Source: Margaritifera margaritifera (lineage: Eukaryota; Mollusca; Bivalvia; Unionida; Margaritiferidae). From it: a stretch of DNA of 64,000 nucleotides. Below are positions 1 through 10,747 of this stretch, one piece after another. Made by a program: the position numbers and the translations under genes. Every line of letters begins with the position of its first letter. The stretch's first letter is position 1. Location of the stretch: positions 1,833,001 to 1,897,000 of the forward strand of contig JAQPZY010001418.1 of NCBI GenBank assembly GCA_029931535.1, written 5' to 3'. The notes under the pieces were generated by a model. It was not told the DNA's origin. It did no database searches and saw nothing but the letters and a program-made list of their open reading frames with translations.

Positions 1-2955
1 ATCCAATACACGTTTAAAAAAGTGAAAAAGGGAAGTTTTGGTATATGTTATATTTAAAACTTAAACACATGCGCTGAACAAATATCAACCAATTGTGTTT
101 TGTTTGCATGCTGCGGATACAAGATTTGAGTACATGTATATTGCCTTGTCTAATGATAAAGAAACAAGCAGTTTACGGTCACAAACTGCGCTTGTGTCTT
201 TCAACCTAATTTTTTGTGGTATGACTAGTCTTTTGTGAATTAAGTTTGATATGTAATATAATATTTCAGCCATATACATTAACTTTCCAATGGTTTACGC
301 TCTTACGACATGAAGTACATTACAATTCATAGAATCAAACGTGTTACTCTATGGGTATTTTCCCACGCATACATGGCTGGGGAACTTTTTATTTACATAG
401 GAAAGAAATACTTAAAACTTTCTAACATGAAAAGAATTGATAATACATGTAGCAACATAAACGAAAACCTTTGTATATACGATGGAAGTAAACTGCCCCT
501 GTGTGAAGCGAGGTAAGACACATAAGACTGTGAATTTAGTCTAACTTGAATTGTCTCCCCTCAACTGGTAAAGCCTTTGACTTTCCACTATCCCGGAGTC
601 ATAGCCTTTCAATACAAATCAAAGTAATAGATTTTTTTATATATATTTTTGCGGTTGCAAATTGCTATATATTTCCTATATTTTAGTTCAGTTTGTGGGA
701 ACCGTTTCCACATGTTGCCCACCTTATGTAACAGTATGTAATACACCAGATTTCGGTTTATTGGTATAAGTACAATCATTAGACCAATCAGCTGTTATTG
801 CAGCCATTGTGGTCCCTAATAAAATTGTTAATATTTTTCTCTAATTTTTCCTCGAGACAATAAATATAAAGCAGCATTAAAATTAAAACAGAAATTTTTT
901 TTTTTTTTAAATTCATTCTCTTTGCTTTTTTTTTTTTTTGCTTCGGATGACAAAGCAAACAGGTGTGATAAGGTATGTTCAGGAAAGGTCATTTGCACCA
1001 AAATTTCCACTAATTTCATTCAAATGGAATTATGTTTAAAATATAGAACATAGCCTATGCTACTTTTTAATATGTAAGTCAGATAGTCTTGGTGCATCTG
1101 AACTTATAACTAATACACTGGATTTCTTTTTAAAAATGTAGAAAATGAAGGAAATACACAAGGAACTTAATTAGTGTAGTAGTACATTTATAGCCCTCTA
1201 ATTGGTTATAGAGATAAGGGGCTTTTCAGTAAATATGTGAGTAACATGCAGTGATAGGGAAGGTGGAGGGGGGGGGACGTTGAAAATCGTTGTCTATAGT
1301 TTCAGTTAGCAGGAACATTGTAGTAATGAAATAAACCTATAACTTATGCAATTCATATTGTAAATTAAAATCTTAAATTTGAATTAAATGCAGCCTCAAT
1401 GAAAAACCAACTTCTATTGGCCATTTTGATATACTTTTATTTAATTTATGATTGAAAGGAATTGGGCCATCTTCAGTAAAAAGATGTATTATTTCTACCA
1501 ACATGTGAAATGTGTGTGTAAATAGCATCAGTATATTTTTTTATTTTTGTATCAGAAGTAGTAAAGTGGTGTACAAAACGTCTTAGCCAATTTAGTGAAC
1601 TAAATACACTCTTTTACAAGTTTGTATGACATCGGTCAAGGGACGTAATCAGAAGAAATATTGCCCTGAAGGATTATTATAAATGGGGATTAAATATGAT
1701 TCATATATTTAATTTTGTAAATGCTTTGAAATTAACATGGCTTAGAAGAATATTGTCTGATGAATTTAAATGGAAAAGTTGATTACAGCGTCCAGTATCT
1801 AGTATTGGTAATTTATTTTTGTTTGGAATAGATTTTCCTAATTCAATTAAAACAAGATCATTGTTGGATAGGAGTTTGTGAAGCAGTTTTAGCACTAACT
1901 ATATCATTCAAAATGGTAACAGTTGTACATTTTTTAGAAACATGGATATGATGAAATCTTTATATTGCAATAGATCGGAAAAGTGTGCTTTACACTACAT
2001 GGTTTCTGAAAGGCATAATAACTGTGAATAATTTTGTTAATGAAAATGGTTCTGTGATAAAATTTGACAGTTTTAAAAATGGGTTTTCTATTAACATTAA
2101 TTTCATAGATTTTTCAAAGCGCATGCAATAAAATACATAAGCTACAAAGTCATACAAAAATAAATCTAGTATCTGTTAAGACTATTGATTTGCAAATACT
2201 ATTTATAAAATATTGTTGTGTATATTATTATTAAAAAAAATTAAAAAAGGATGTAGAGATAAATATAGAAGATTGATTGGAAACAATGAAATATTAACTC
2301 ATAGAAGGAAATGGAATTTTGAGTTTGGTGATTTAATAGAAAAAGACTACCAGCAATTTTTCTTGCTACCATATAAACCTACAAGATGTACAAATCTTAG
2401 ATGTATGTAACCTACACTATTACACAGAATTTGCAACTGCGAATGTATGCCTCAAAAGAATTAGAATTATTTCAAACGAGCTTTCTTCTTGTTGTATGTT
2501 ACATGCAGAGACAATATCTCATATTGTTTAGGATATTTTCATGTCTTTTCACAAAAATCCCATGTCCCTCATGTTTGAAATTGGTCGTACAAACTGTTAT
2601 TATATTGTAGTACCAGTGTTGTCATAAAAAAATTATAACCAATAAATAAAGACAGAAATAAAAACCACAATTTCTTTAATTTGTAACATGCAAAGATCAA
2701 CAAGACAGTGAAATAATCATCCGACGGTGTGGAGCGCGCACGCGGGGACTTGATACATTCGTGATGTAAAAGGGCCCTACCACACACGTAATGTATAAGG
2801 TACCGACCATTTAATCATCGGGAGCTGGGAATTTTGTTTCCACTTAGGATATTTTTATTCTTTAATCTGAAGATATTTTTAATAACTAATACTATTATTA
2901 GACTTGTTTTTTCCCCTACAAATCAGAGTATACCATCTCATCCATGCACACATCA
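1..2955. other. AT-rich stretch without recognisable gene
   Basis: Only short ORFs under 75 codons occur on either strand. None shows a domain I recognise. There are A/T homopolymers near 895-940 and a short G run near 1268. I see no SINE boxes, terminal repeats or splice-bounded exons that I could support. Confidence 0.6.

Positions 2956-2956
<1 letters not shown>

Positions 2957-2991
<35 letters not shown>
2957..2991. repeat. poly(A) tract, 35 bp
   Basis: An uninterrupted run of A lies immediately left of a sequence with tRNA-like promoter boxes. It could be a retroposon tail or simple slippage. Confidence 0.9.
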
Positions 2992-2992
<1 letters not shown>

Positions 2993-3044
2993 ATGCTACA
3001 AAGCCGTTAGTATAGGCATTCGCGCGTTACAGACATACCCGCAT

Positions 3045-3165
3045 GTCGGCCCATGCGTGGTCGAGATTGTATAGGAGTTGGTGCTTACAGGAAAGGGGTG
3101 CCGTAGCCCGCGGATCCGGGTTCGAATCTCCGTAGAGTACGAATTAAAATTCTCTAAACTGTATG
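3045..3165 (+). repeat. possible tRNA-like SINE head
   Basis: A B-box-like motif GGGTTCGAATC at about 3117-3128 lies downstream of a weak A-box-like TGGTCGAGATTG near 3057. The spacing fits a pol III tRNA-like promoter. The A box is poor and no target-site duplication was identified, so the call is tentative. Confidence 0.35.
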
Positions 3166-3284
3166 ATGATATTATTTATCAAGCATTTTCCTGTAGAATC
3201 CAGGGATAGCACTTTCCACTCTGTTTGGTGTATATTTGTAATTCACTCTCTCTCTCTCTCTGTATATATATACAACAGTCCTTT

Positions 3285-3560
3285 AAAGGAAACTAAATCC
3301 AGCAAGGGATCGCGTGCGTCAGGGATTGATTAAGATAAGTGCATAAGCAGACAGCGAAGAGTGCAAAACTAGTTTTTGACTAGCCTAAGCGCTTTCGACT
3401 CTCGTTGGGTCTTTGTTAAAGGCAAACACAAAATAGAGACAAGACAAACAGTAAGCAAAAATAAGCATTGAAATTACAAAAGTTTACATAACTATTTCTA
3501 TTGGAATTAAAGCTTGAAAATGTTTGATGTTTCGTCTAGTTGGCTTCAGTTTGATTGATG
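3285..3560 (-). repeat. Penelope-like element terminal region (copy 1)
   Basis: The block reads AGGGATCGCGTG ... AACTAGT ... AAGCGC ... GTCAAAGGCAAA-like on the + strand. It recurs in the same orientation at 53,790-54,065 with clear but imperfect identity. It sits just beyond the 3' end of the minus-strand PLE coding remnant at 3,820-4,440, as expected of a PLE terminal region. The second copy has no coding region attached. Assignment to PLE is by position and resemblance. Confidence 0.5.
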
Positions 3561-3718
3561 ATGTTGTAAACTAGTTGGTATTGACCTACCAAAGGAGGAG
3601 CCATAACGCCATGTTTTTTAATGTAAAGTGGTCTAAGCCGCAAATTATATCCCGGATATTTCATTGTTTATGTAATACGAGTAATAACCATAGCAATAAT
3701 AACACCAGGAAGAACTAC

Positions 3719-3749
<31 letters not shown>

Positions 3750-3819
3750 GTGATTATAGGTGAGTGGGTGGATAATGAGCAAAGTGAATGCATTATTTTA
3801 TTCAAAAAGTGGTGGATGC

Positions 3820-4440
3820 AAACAGATGATGATTTTATTTGCGTGTGGTTGTCCTTTTTCTAGTCTTCTTGGTTTAAGCCGCTTGGTTTCAATGTTCTAA
3901 GGCGGCGTATCCAGTACGATTCCTTTTCTTTCCTGGTTTCGGAACTCCAGTTGGGTTTGTGAGCAATTGCAGTCACTGTTACATCACTGAAAGTGTGTCC
4001 AGGGGAAGAGAATTGTTCTGCAACTGGACATCCATCCAGCTACTTTGTCATCCAATCAGATATGTGAAGATTGATCCTTTTGTGTACCTTTTCAGTTTCT
4101 ATGAGTTTCTATGACATACCGAAGGCCACAGGTCTTACATGTGACGATAATATATTTGAACCATGTATGTTCAATTTATTTTGCTCATAGCTGTGCTAGA
4201 GAATGTGCTTTTGAGAGATTAACCACTGTATTGGTAAGAGTTGAAGGAATTTTCGTTGTGGATTGTTTACGTTTCTTCCTTTTACGGCGATGTTTCTTCT
4301 TTTTTTATTTTTAGGAGAAGTTTCGTCAGTTGAAAGTTCTTCAGGACAGTGATTTGGTTGCAGGTTGAGACTTTTGAGTTTTCTTTCTCTGACTTTGTTT
4401 AACTTTACAGAGAGTCCCTATTTAATCTAGATCATTATTT
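3820..4440 (-). pseudogene. Penelope-like element ORF, RT deleted (N-terminus joined to GIY-YIG end)
   Basis: PLEs encode a reverse transcriptase followed by a GIY-YIG endonuclease. Reading the minus strand from 4,440, a Lys/Arg-rich segment and a TVVNLSKAHSLAQL-type motif resemble the start of PLE ORFs. From about 4,170 the reading becomes VTCKTCGLRYV, then PVAEQFSSPGHTF near 4,026-3,988 and ESYWIRRLRTLKPSGL near 3,928-3,876. These are characteristic of the PLE GIY-YIG domain end. The whole RT domain between these parts is missing, so this is an internally deleted copy. Frames change at least twice and stops are present. A PLE terminal region follows at 3,285-3,560. Confidence 0.7.
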
Positions 4441-4469
4441 AATCTAGAGTAAAAAGTTTTTATTTGTTC

Positions 4470-5195
4470 TTGTGTGGAAACGGGAGTTAAAGCCAGGCAC
4501 TGAGGATACGCAGAATTTGCTCCGACAAAGAAACGTTCTAAAAAAGGTCAGAAGAGTTATCAGAACATTTGATGAACCGAGGCTACGACAAAGACCTGAT
4601 AGCGGAGGAGGCTACGACAAAGACCTGATAGCGGAGGAGGCTACGACAAAGACCTGATAGCGGAGGAGGCTACGACAAAGACCTGATAGCGGAGGAGGCT
4701 ACGACAAAGACCTGATAGCGGAGGCAACACAAAGGGCTAAACAAACAAACCGCAATTACCTACTAAAATAAAGAGCGAAGGACAAGGTTGATCGGATACC
4801 ATTTATCCTGACCTACCATCCAGACAACCACAAAGTAGGTATGGCCCATCCTGGAATCTTGTGACACACTAAAGTTAATCCTCCCGAACAAACCAGTAGT
4901 AGCCTACCGCAAACCAACAACCCCCCCCCCCCACCCCAAAAAAACCTCAAAGACATCCTAGTCAGAGTGAAGCTGACGCCAATCATAAGCCAAGACCATC
5001 CTAGCAAATCTGGTCCCTGTGGTGATAAAAGGTGCAAAATCTGTCAACATGTAATAGAGACATGCACATTCTCTTACACAGCGACGAGCGAAAAATTGAA
5101 CATACAAGGCGCAAACAGAACGTGCAAAACAGAACATGTATTTTATCTCATCACATGTAAGTCGTTTATATTGGTTCTTAGGTGGAAAATAGAAG
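4470..5195 (+). pseudogene. Penelope-like element fragment (RT thumb, linker, CxC motif)
   Basis: In plus-strand frames I read RGYDKDLIAE, then RIPFILTYHPDN, LKDILVRVKL, GPCGDKRCKICQH and FYLITCK. This matches the C-terminal RT/linker and the cysteine motif that precedes the GIY-YIG domain in PLEs. The endonuclease begins in a shifted frame (VVYIGS near 5,167) and is then cut off by an hAT-type MITE at 5,205. Five 29-bp tandem repeats have expanded inside the coding part. It faces away from the minus-strand PLE remnant, giving a head-to-head pair that together covers different parts of the protein. Confidence 0.75.
4581..4724 (+). repeat. 29-bp tandem repeat, 5 copies, inside PLE coding sequence
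   Basis: Units start at 4,581, 4,610, 4,639, 4,668 and 4,697 and are nearly identical. The period is not a multiple of three, so expansion shifted the PLE frame. Confidence 0.95.
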
Positions 5196-5204
5196 GTATA
5201 TATG

Positions 5205-5382
5205 CAGTGATGGATTACCCGATATGCAGACTAAGCATGTGCTTAGGGCACCAGCAAAACACGGGCACAAAAAAAAAAAAAAAAAAAAAGAGAGAGAGAA
5301 ATTACGGGGTAAAATTACATAGGGGGAAGGCACCATAATCATTTCAGTGCTTAGGGCCTCTAAAGCTCTTAATCCAGCCCTG
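5205..5382. mobile_element. hAT-type MITE
   Basis: The element starts CAGTGATGGATTA and ends TAATCCAGCCCTG. These form imperfect terminal inverted repeats of about 13 bp with the CAG...CTG ends common in hAT elements. The flank on the left is GGTATATATG and on the right GGTATATGTG, consistent with an 8-bp target duplication GGTATATG plus TA slippage. An internal A run at 5,271-5,289 has expanded. There is no coding capacity. It truncates the PLE fragment. Confidence 0.7.
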
Positions 5383-5431
5383 GGTATATGTGTAGTACCA
5401 GATTAACCCTCCACCATCATTTTATTTTATT

Positions 5432-5543
<112 letters not shown>

Positions 5544-5702
5544 CCCAGATCACGAATTCGGAGGTGCTCCGATAGAAATACTGGAGTGTATTAAAATGAA
5601 GAACAACAATGGCAGACATATTAACAACTGCTCAATACGGTACCAAAAAGCAGGTTGATTGGTAAATCTTACGAACGGATTAAACTTGACACCCACAAAT
5701 AT

Positions 5703-6656
5703 ATGTATCAGCATGGTATGATGGAACCGTCTGATACCTCGAGAAGTCAGGTCACCACTGTTGACAAACAATGCAAATGTGAATTTTGTGACAAAACTTT
5801 CAATCGAATTCAGAATTTGATTGCGCATAGAAGAATACACACTGGTGAAAGACCGTTTAAATGTGAAGTGTGTGCTAAACTGTTCAGTAGGACTGATCAA
5901 CTGAAGAAGCATACAAGAACACACACTGGAGAAAAACCGTATAAATGTGAAGTTTGTGGTAAATGTTTTAGAGAGAATGGACATATTAAGAAACATAGGC
6001 GAGTACACACTGGAGAAAAACCGTACAAATGTGAGATATGTGATAAAAGTTTTAAAGAAAGTGGGCACTTAAAGAAACACATGAGCGCACACACAGGTGA
6101 AAAACCCTTCGAATGTGAGGTCTGTGGTAAAGCTTTCAAAGTAAGTGGACATGTAAAGAACCATATGAAAGTACACACCAGTGAAAAACCGTACAAATGT
6201 GATGTGTGTTGTAAGTATTTTAAGGAAAAAGGAGATGTTAAGATTCACATGAGAGTACACACTGGAGACAAACTTTACAAATGTAAAATTTGTGAGAAAA
6301 TATTTGGAGATAAAAAAGATTTGGAAAGGCACATGAGGAAACATAATGGTGAAAAACCATTTAAATGTGATCTGTGTAAGAAATTATTCAGTAGGAGCGA
6401 TTCCATAAAAAGGCATATGAGAGTACACACAGGAGAGAAATTTTACAAGTGTAAGATGTGTGGAAAACAATTTAACGAAAGCGGAAATTTAAAGAAGCAT
6501 GAAAGAGTACACACTGGGGAAGAAACATACAAATATGATGTTTGGGATAAAGATTTTGAAGAGAACGGACTAGAAAAGACGCACACAACAATACGCATGG
6601 AGGATAACAATTCTGACATAAACAGTGATTGTTTTGAATCTTCAGATCTTAAATAA
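5703..6656 (+). CDS. C2H2 zinc-finger protein (9 intact fingers plus 1 degenerate)
   Basis: A poly-zinc-finger protein, predicted to be a nuclear sequence-specific DNA-binding protein. The open frame extends left to a stop at 5,622, but the first ATG is at 5,703. It contains nine canonical C-x2-C-x12-H-x3-H fingers with mostly conserved TGEKPYKC linkers. A tenth unit at the C-terminus has lost both cysteines (Tyr and Trp instead), and a short acidic/Ser-rich tail ends at the stop at 6,654. No KRAB, SCAN or BTB domain lies in the open frame. It may be the final exon of a gene with upstream exons, or an intronless member of a lineage-expanded family. The strand-opposite ORFs are shadows. The target site is unknown. 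Confidence 0.88.
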   Translation: MYQHGMMEPSDTSRSQVTTVDKQCKCEFCDKTFNRIQNLIAHRRIHTGERPFKCEVCAKLFSRTDQLKKHTRTHTGEKPYKCEVCGKCFRENGHIKKHRRVHTGEKPYKCEICDKSFKESGHLKKHMSAHTGEKPFECEVCGKAFKVSGHVKNHMKVHTSEKPYKCDVCCKYFKEKGDVKIHMRVHTGDKLYKCKICEKIFGDKKDLERHMRKHNGEKPFKCDLCKKLFSRSDSIKRHMRVHTGEKFYKCKMCGKQFNESGNLKKHERVHTGEETYKYDVWDKDFEENGLEKTHTTIRMEDNNSDINSDCFESSDLK

Positions 6657-7180
6657 CACTTTGGCTTATTAAGATCATGTAGCCTCTGTTGCAGTCTGTA
6701 AGCATTTAATTTTATAACAGATTCATTATCTGCTTTAAGCAACAGGTTAAAACATTAAGTCAAATTTTCATTTCTCTTAAATATACAGTTACACATTAGT
6801 TATTGTACGCTTGGAATTAACCTTTAATTGACAACTTCATCTGTGCAAGAAATCATCATCAAAGTCTAAAATAGGGTCATTTTTTACAAAGTCACCTTGT
6901 TGCTATAAATAGAATTTGTTATTTACCCACAAAAACCTTGCATACACTGCCATATTGCTTTCAGACACACAGAAAGTTATAGGAGTGTACACAGTGTGAT
7001 GCTTACGCTAAAATATGTCATATACTCTGTGAACTATGTTGCTCTGCTCATATCAGTGTGTACAAAGAACACAAGGATAAAATAAAAAACCAGATTTTCT
7101 AGTTTCAACAAATAAAGACTTGTTGTATAGTCTTTAAGTTCTCCAATTAGCAGAGATTAGTAATTTATCGGCTAAGAAGA

Positions 7181-7402
7181 TACCTTATACTCGCGTATAA
7201 TCCGGGTCCAAATGCAAACAACATAGGACCCTGATCTGGCGTCACATAATGAACCGGCAGATCAGGGTCTGTGTTGTTTGTTCTACTGATTAGTCCTTAC
7301 AAACTGCAGAGACCCAGACCTGTCAGCGCATTATGCGATGGCAGATCTGGGTCTGCGCAGTTTGCAGTTGATATCTGCTTATTTGCGAGTATATACGGTA
7401 AT
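7181..7402. mobile_element. foldback MITE with nested hairpins
   Basis: The outer ends TACCTTATACTCGCG and its approximate reverse complement CGAGTATATACGGTA bracket two successive hairpins. The first pairs AACAACA/GGACCCTGATCTG (about 7,216-7,240) with CAGATCAGGGTC/TGTTGTT (about 7,258-7,281). The second pairs AAACTGC/GACCCAG (about 7,300) with CTGGGTCTGCGCAGTTT (about 7,345). The two hairpins resemble each other, so the element may itself be a duplicated palindrome. There is no ORF. Confidence 0.6.
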
Positions 7403-7826
7403 TGTTTTATTGCTGGGTCTAATAAAAACACAAAATAAAAACCCCATTCAAAAATAACCTTTGTTCCTTGACATAATTTGCACCATGCATTTCCCATCCT
7501 AGTTTCACTTAAATTCATTTATTATCTTTTTGTTTATTCTCATTTGTGTGTAAATTCATCTATTTTGTGATTCTCCTATTTGTCTCTTCTTATTGCACTC
7601 ATTTGTTGTTTGTTTTTTCATTTGTTCATTCATTTTATTCATATATGTCTTATTTACCCAATTATATGCATCTGGATTTTGTGTCATGAAATAATATAAA
7701 CAACAAAGGCCAAAGACTGTTTAGAGACATTTGAAAGACTTAATACTACAGTACTTGAATCAGTCACATGCACTGAAAGAAGTCATGATGTAGTAGATCA
7801 CAGCCCTGTAGAGAGCCACAACTTTT

Positions 7827-7901
7827 GAAACCTAACTCTAACACACTGGTATATAAGTCTAGATTCTAGACTTGGGTAACTGTGCGTTACAATTAGGTTT
7901 C
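7827..7901. repeat. imperfect 75-bp palindrome
   Basis: GAAACCTAACTCTAAC at the left end pairs with GTTACAATTAGGTTTC at the right end. The centre is AAGTCTAGATTCTAGACTT. A related left arm recurs at 13,630-13,665, so this is a dispersed repeat rather than a unique site. Confidence 0.65.
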
Positions 7902-8009
7902 GAATTAATATCAATAAAATATAAAAGAAGTATATATATATGTACATAGTATTTTTTTATTTCCCTAAGTTATAACATGATTTAATATCAAACTGATTTG
8001 TCTTTGAAT

Positions 8010-8192
8010 TTAAATAAATGATATCCTTCGTTTCTTCACTTCACCATTTATTTTGATTGCCACATTAAAATTAAAGTCTTTTAGGCAAAGTCCTTCTGCA
8101 CTAATTGTCATAACCTAATTCAGCACCCTCTGTGTCAATCTGTTTCTTAAAACACTCTTGATTCTGTTCATTGTAGAGAATGACCTTTCAAT
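8010..8192 (-). pseudogene. hAT-family transposase-like C-terminal exon
   Basis: Reading the minus strand after a TTCTTTCAG acceptor-like site at 8,193, the frame gives ERSFSTMNRIKSVLRNRLTQ, then MTISAEG and LKDF, ending at a stop at 8,010-8,012. This resembles the C-terminal dimerisation region of hAT transposases and related domesticated ZMYM-like proteins. One in-frame stop lies after RVLN. It may be a decayed transposon exon or the last exon of a dead domesticated gene. Confidence 0.55.
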
Positions 8193-8609
8193 CTGAAAGA
8201 AATGGAACATAAAATTTATCAATGGATGTCCCAAAATTTTTTTTTTTACATGAATCATAATTAAGTGAATTACCAAGGACAAATTCTTTACGAGTCAAGA
8301 TAACGTATTTTCAAAAAATCTTGACAGAATAACTAAGATTATACATATTCCTTTCCATTAAGAACAATATATAAATGTTTATGTCATATTTTAATTTTTA
8401 TATATATCAGAGAGCTAAAATATCCACACTTAACCTATCATGTAACACATTCCAATTGCAAACCAGTTGTTTATTGTTGGAGAAATATTTCAAATATAAA
8501 TGAAGGAATAATCCAACACTTTTTATTTACAAGTTTTCAAAACAGGTAAAATTGGAAGATAAAAATTGTTTCTTTTCTTACTTGGATTGACAGAAAAAGA
8601 AATGAGAAA

Positions 8610-9138
8610 TTAATAGGGCAGCACCCATTTAAGTTCAGGTTTACTGACCAAACTATTTTTCTTTTTCTGAGAGTATACTATGCAAATATAAGAGCATCTC
8701 ATGGATAAAATGCAACTTTCATTCCTCATCACATTTTCCAGAAGTGAACAAGAAGGACAACTATCACAACTACTGCTATACAAACAAAAATATTTTATTG
8801 TAATACTGTAACAGTGACCGAGGAATTGCCCCCGACCCCATCTCACCAGTTGGTAACTAAGTAGATCTAAACCAAAATTTAGCAATATGGAAAACTTACC
8901 ATCCTATTCAGCAGTTTCCATCTTAGGATATGAAGTCTTCCATTCAGTGTTGAACCCCATCCTTTGTTTCTTGAGTTCTTTCTTTGGAGAAATCATGTTA
9001 TCTGAATCGATATCACCCGACCAAAATGAGGCTAGCCCGGTGCTGGGTAATTTTAAGTTTTTGGAAGGTGGTGTGTTCATTTTTCACAAGAATTTGCTTA
9101 ACTTAAAACGTAATATGTGTAACTTGTTTAAGTGGTAG
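8610..9138. other. two short unrecognised ORFs
   Basis: One ORF runs 8,885-8,610 on minus (91 codons) and one 8,887-9,138 on plus (83 codons). Neither shows a recognisable domain. They lie back to back, and I cannot tell them from chance ORFs. Confidence 0.3.
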
Positions 9139-9144
9139 CGGAAA

Positions 9145-9146
<2 letters not shown>

Positions 9147-9189
<43 letters not shown>
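9147..9189. repeat. (AT)n microsatellite
   Basis: A perfect AT dinucleotide tract that ends about 10 bp before the left LTR of the Gypsy element. Confidence 0.97.
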
Positions 9190-9194
<5 letters not shown>

Positions 9195-9198
9195 CTAC

Positions 9199-10056
9199 TG
9201 TTACGACTAGGGACAATATGTAACAAAAGAAAGAACGGCTCAAACAAGCTTTCACAATTTCTAAAATACAAATTTAGTTTCCTAAAATATAAAATATTTT
9301 AAACAAACAAAGTGAAAGAATTAAAAATAACTTACAGTTTAGAAATTCCTAAATAATCCTAAATTGTTCTATAGAATTCACTAATCCGGAAGTTATAAAA
9401 ATATTCCGAATGAGGACACTAATGTGCTCATGTGCCAACAAGAATCAGTGTTCTTAAAATCCAAATGTTATTAATTCCAGGTAAATTCCTGTGAATGTAG
9501 AATATCACAATAGTTCTTAAAATGTTTCCAATAATTCCATTGGAGTTGAAATAATGTTAAGATCTAGTACTTAATCCCAAAAAGTACTGTATAGAGAATA
9601 CATTTTCCACTAAGCTGAATCACAAACAATAAACAATCTTCCTCTCTCTTTACTATTCGAAGTAACAGTCTAAGAATGCCCAAACAATGATTAAATCTAG
9701 TTATATAGTATCTATACTACGTAGAACAAAATGCCCCATCTACTCCAATTCAAATAAACAGATTTAAACTGTGATTTAAATTCTTATTTCAAATCAACAA
9801 GCCATGACTCATAGTACACAGGAACTTAGAAACCAGGTCATGAAATAGTACATTTCTCATGCGCTAACCACGAGGTCTCCATTGTTATGTTGACCGACAT
9901 AATTATTGATTTCCTAGAGCAATGACTCATATAAACATTCCGTATACATGCACTTACAAAGCGTCAGCTACTGAATTAAAGAATTAAAATACAATGGTTA
10001 TAAACCCAAATGAAAACTATATTATAATTTAAAAGATGATACATAATTCCGTAACA
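9199..10056 (-). repeat. left LTR (3' LTR of the minus-strand element)
   Basis: 858 bp with terminal TGTTAC...GTAACA, directly repeated at 12,350-13,206. Confidence 0.92.
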
Positions 10057-10070
10057 GCTTCCTCCTTAAT
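10057..10070 (-). promoter_or_regulatory. polypurine tract
   Basis: On the minus strand ATTAAGGAGGAAGC abuts the 3' LTR directly, which is the expected position and composition for plus-strand priming. Confidence 0.6.
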
Positions 10071-10199
10071 GGAAAAAGAAAGTTCTATGCAATAAAACTT
10101 TCTTTTGGCAAATACTTTAAACATATATGCAATTGATTGCATAATAATAATTTAAGAAAATGAATGATACAGTCATGTATACTAAACAACGTAAACTGT

Positions 10200-10385
10200 A
10201 ATATTATGCACGTGAAAGTGCATCAGCAATAAAATTTATTTTCCCTTGATGTGCCTGATTTCGATGTTATATGATTGTAACATCAGACTACATCATAACT
10301 ATCTTTGATTCTTATGATTCATCTTATTAATGAAAGTGAAGGGGTTGTGATCACTGTGATCAATACTTCTTGATTGATCCAAACT
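10200..10385 (-). pseudogene. RNase H C-terminal scrap of Gypsy pol
   Basis: Minus-strand reading gives DHSDHNPFTFINKMNHKNQR and then NIEIRHIKGK and FIADALSRA. This is the conserved end of Ty3/Gypsy RNase H (TDHNPL...IRHIKGKxNxxADALSR). In-frame stops are present. It directly follows the protease-linker remnant, which marks the deletion junction that removed RT. Integrase, which should follow, is missing, and the LTR begins about 140 bp later. Confidence 0.75.
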
Positions 10386-10394
10386 AGGAGCAAA

Positions 10395-10693
10395 AGTGAC
10401 CTCATTAAAAGCCTGACCCAAAAAGGTGTCTGCTAAAGGAAATACATCCTGTTTAACAACATCATTCTCAAGAGCGTGCTTTGTGATAGCTCTAGTAACT
10501 GCACAAGTGATAAATGAATGCCCTTTATAGGCAAAGAAGTCACAGCTCCTATTTTCACTGGTCCCGAAACTAAGTCTGATGACAAATTAACACAATGGAG
10601 AGGGACATTAACATATCCACATTCTACCCCATGTATTAGGACACTTTCACTAGAAGAAGACTTCTCAGAAAAGGGCAAAGTACTTTCTAACAA
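10395..10693 (-). pseudogene. Gypsy protease/pol-linker remnant
   Basis: The minus strand encodes LPFSEKSSSSESVLIHGVE, then VPLHCVNLSSDLVSGPVKIG and LPIKGIHL. A frame change is followed by VTRAITKHALENDV and LADTFF. This pattern is familiar from the retropepsin region and linker of animal Ty3/Gypsy elements whose gag resembles this one. The catalytic Asp motif is not clear in the remaining frame. Confidence 0.6.
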
Positions 10694-10747
10694 AAGACTC
10701 TAAGAAGCTCCTGCGTCTTTTAATATCTTAAGAGGAGTAGTCTTATC

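Noticed and set aside
5550..6344. Minus-strand ORFs opposite the first zinc-finger gene
   Set aside because: Shadows of the C2H2 repeats on the opposite strand. The same holds for the plus-strand ORFs at 29,361-30,549.
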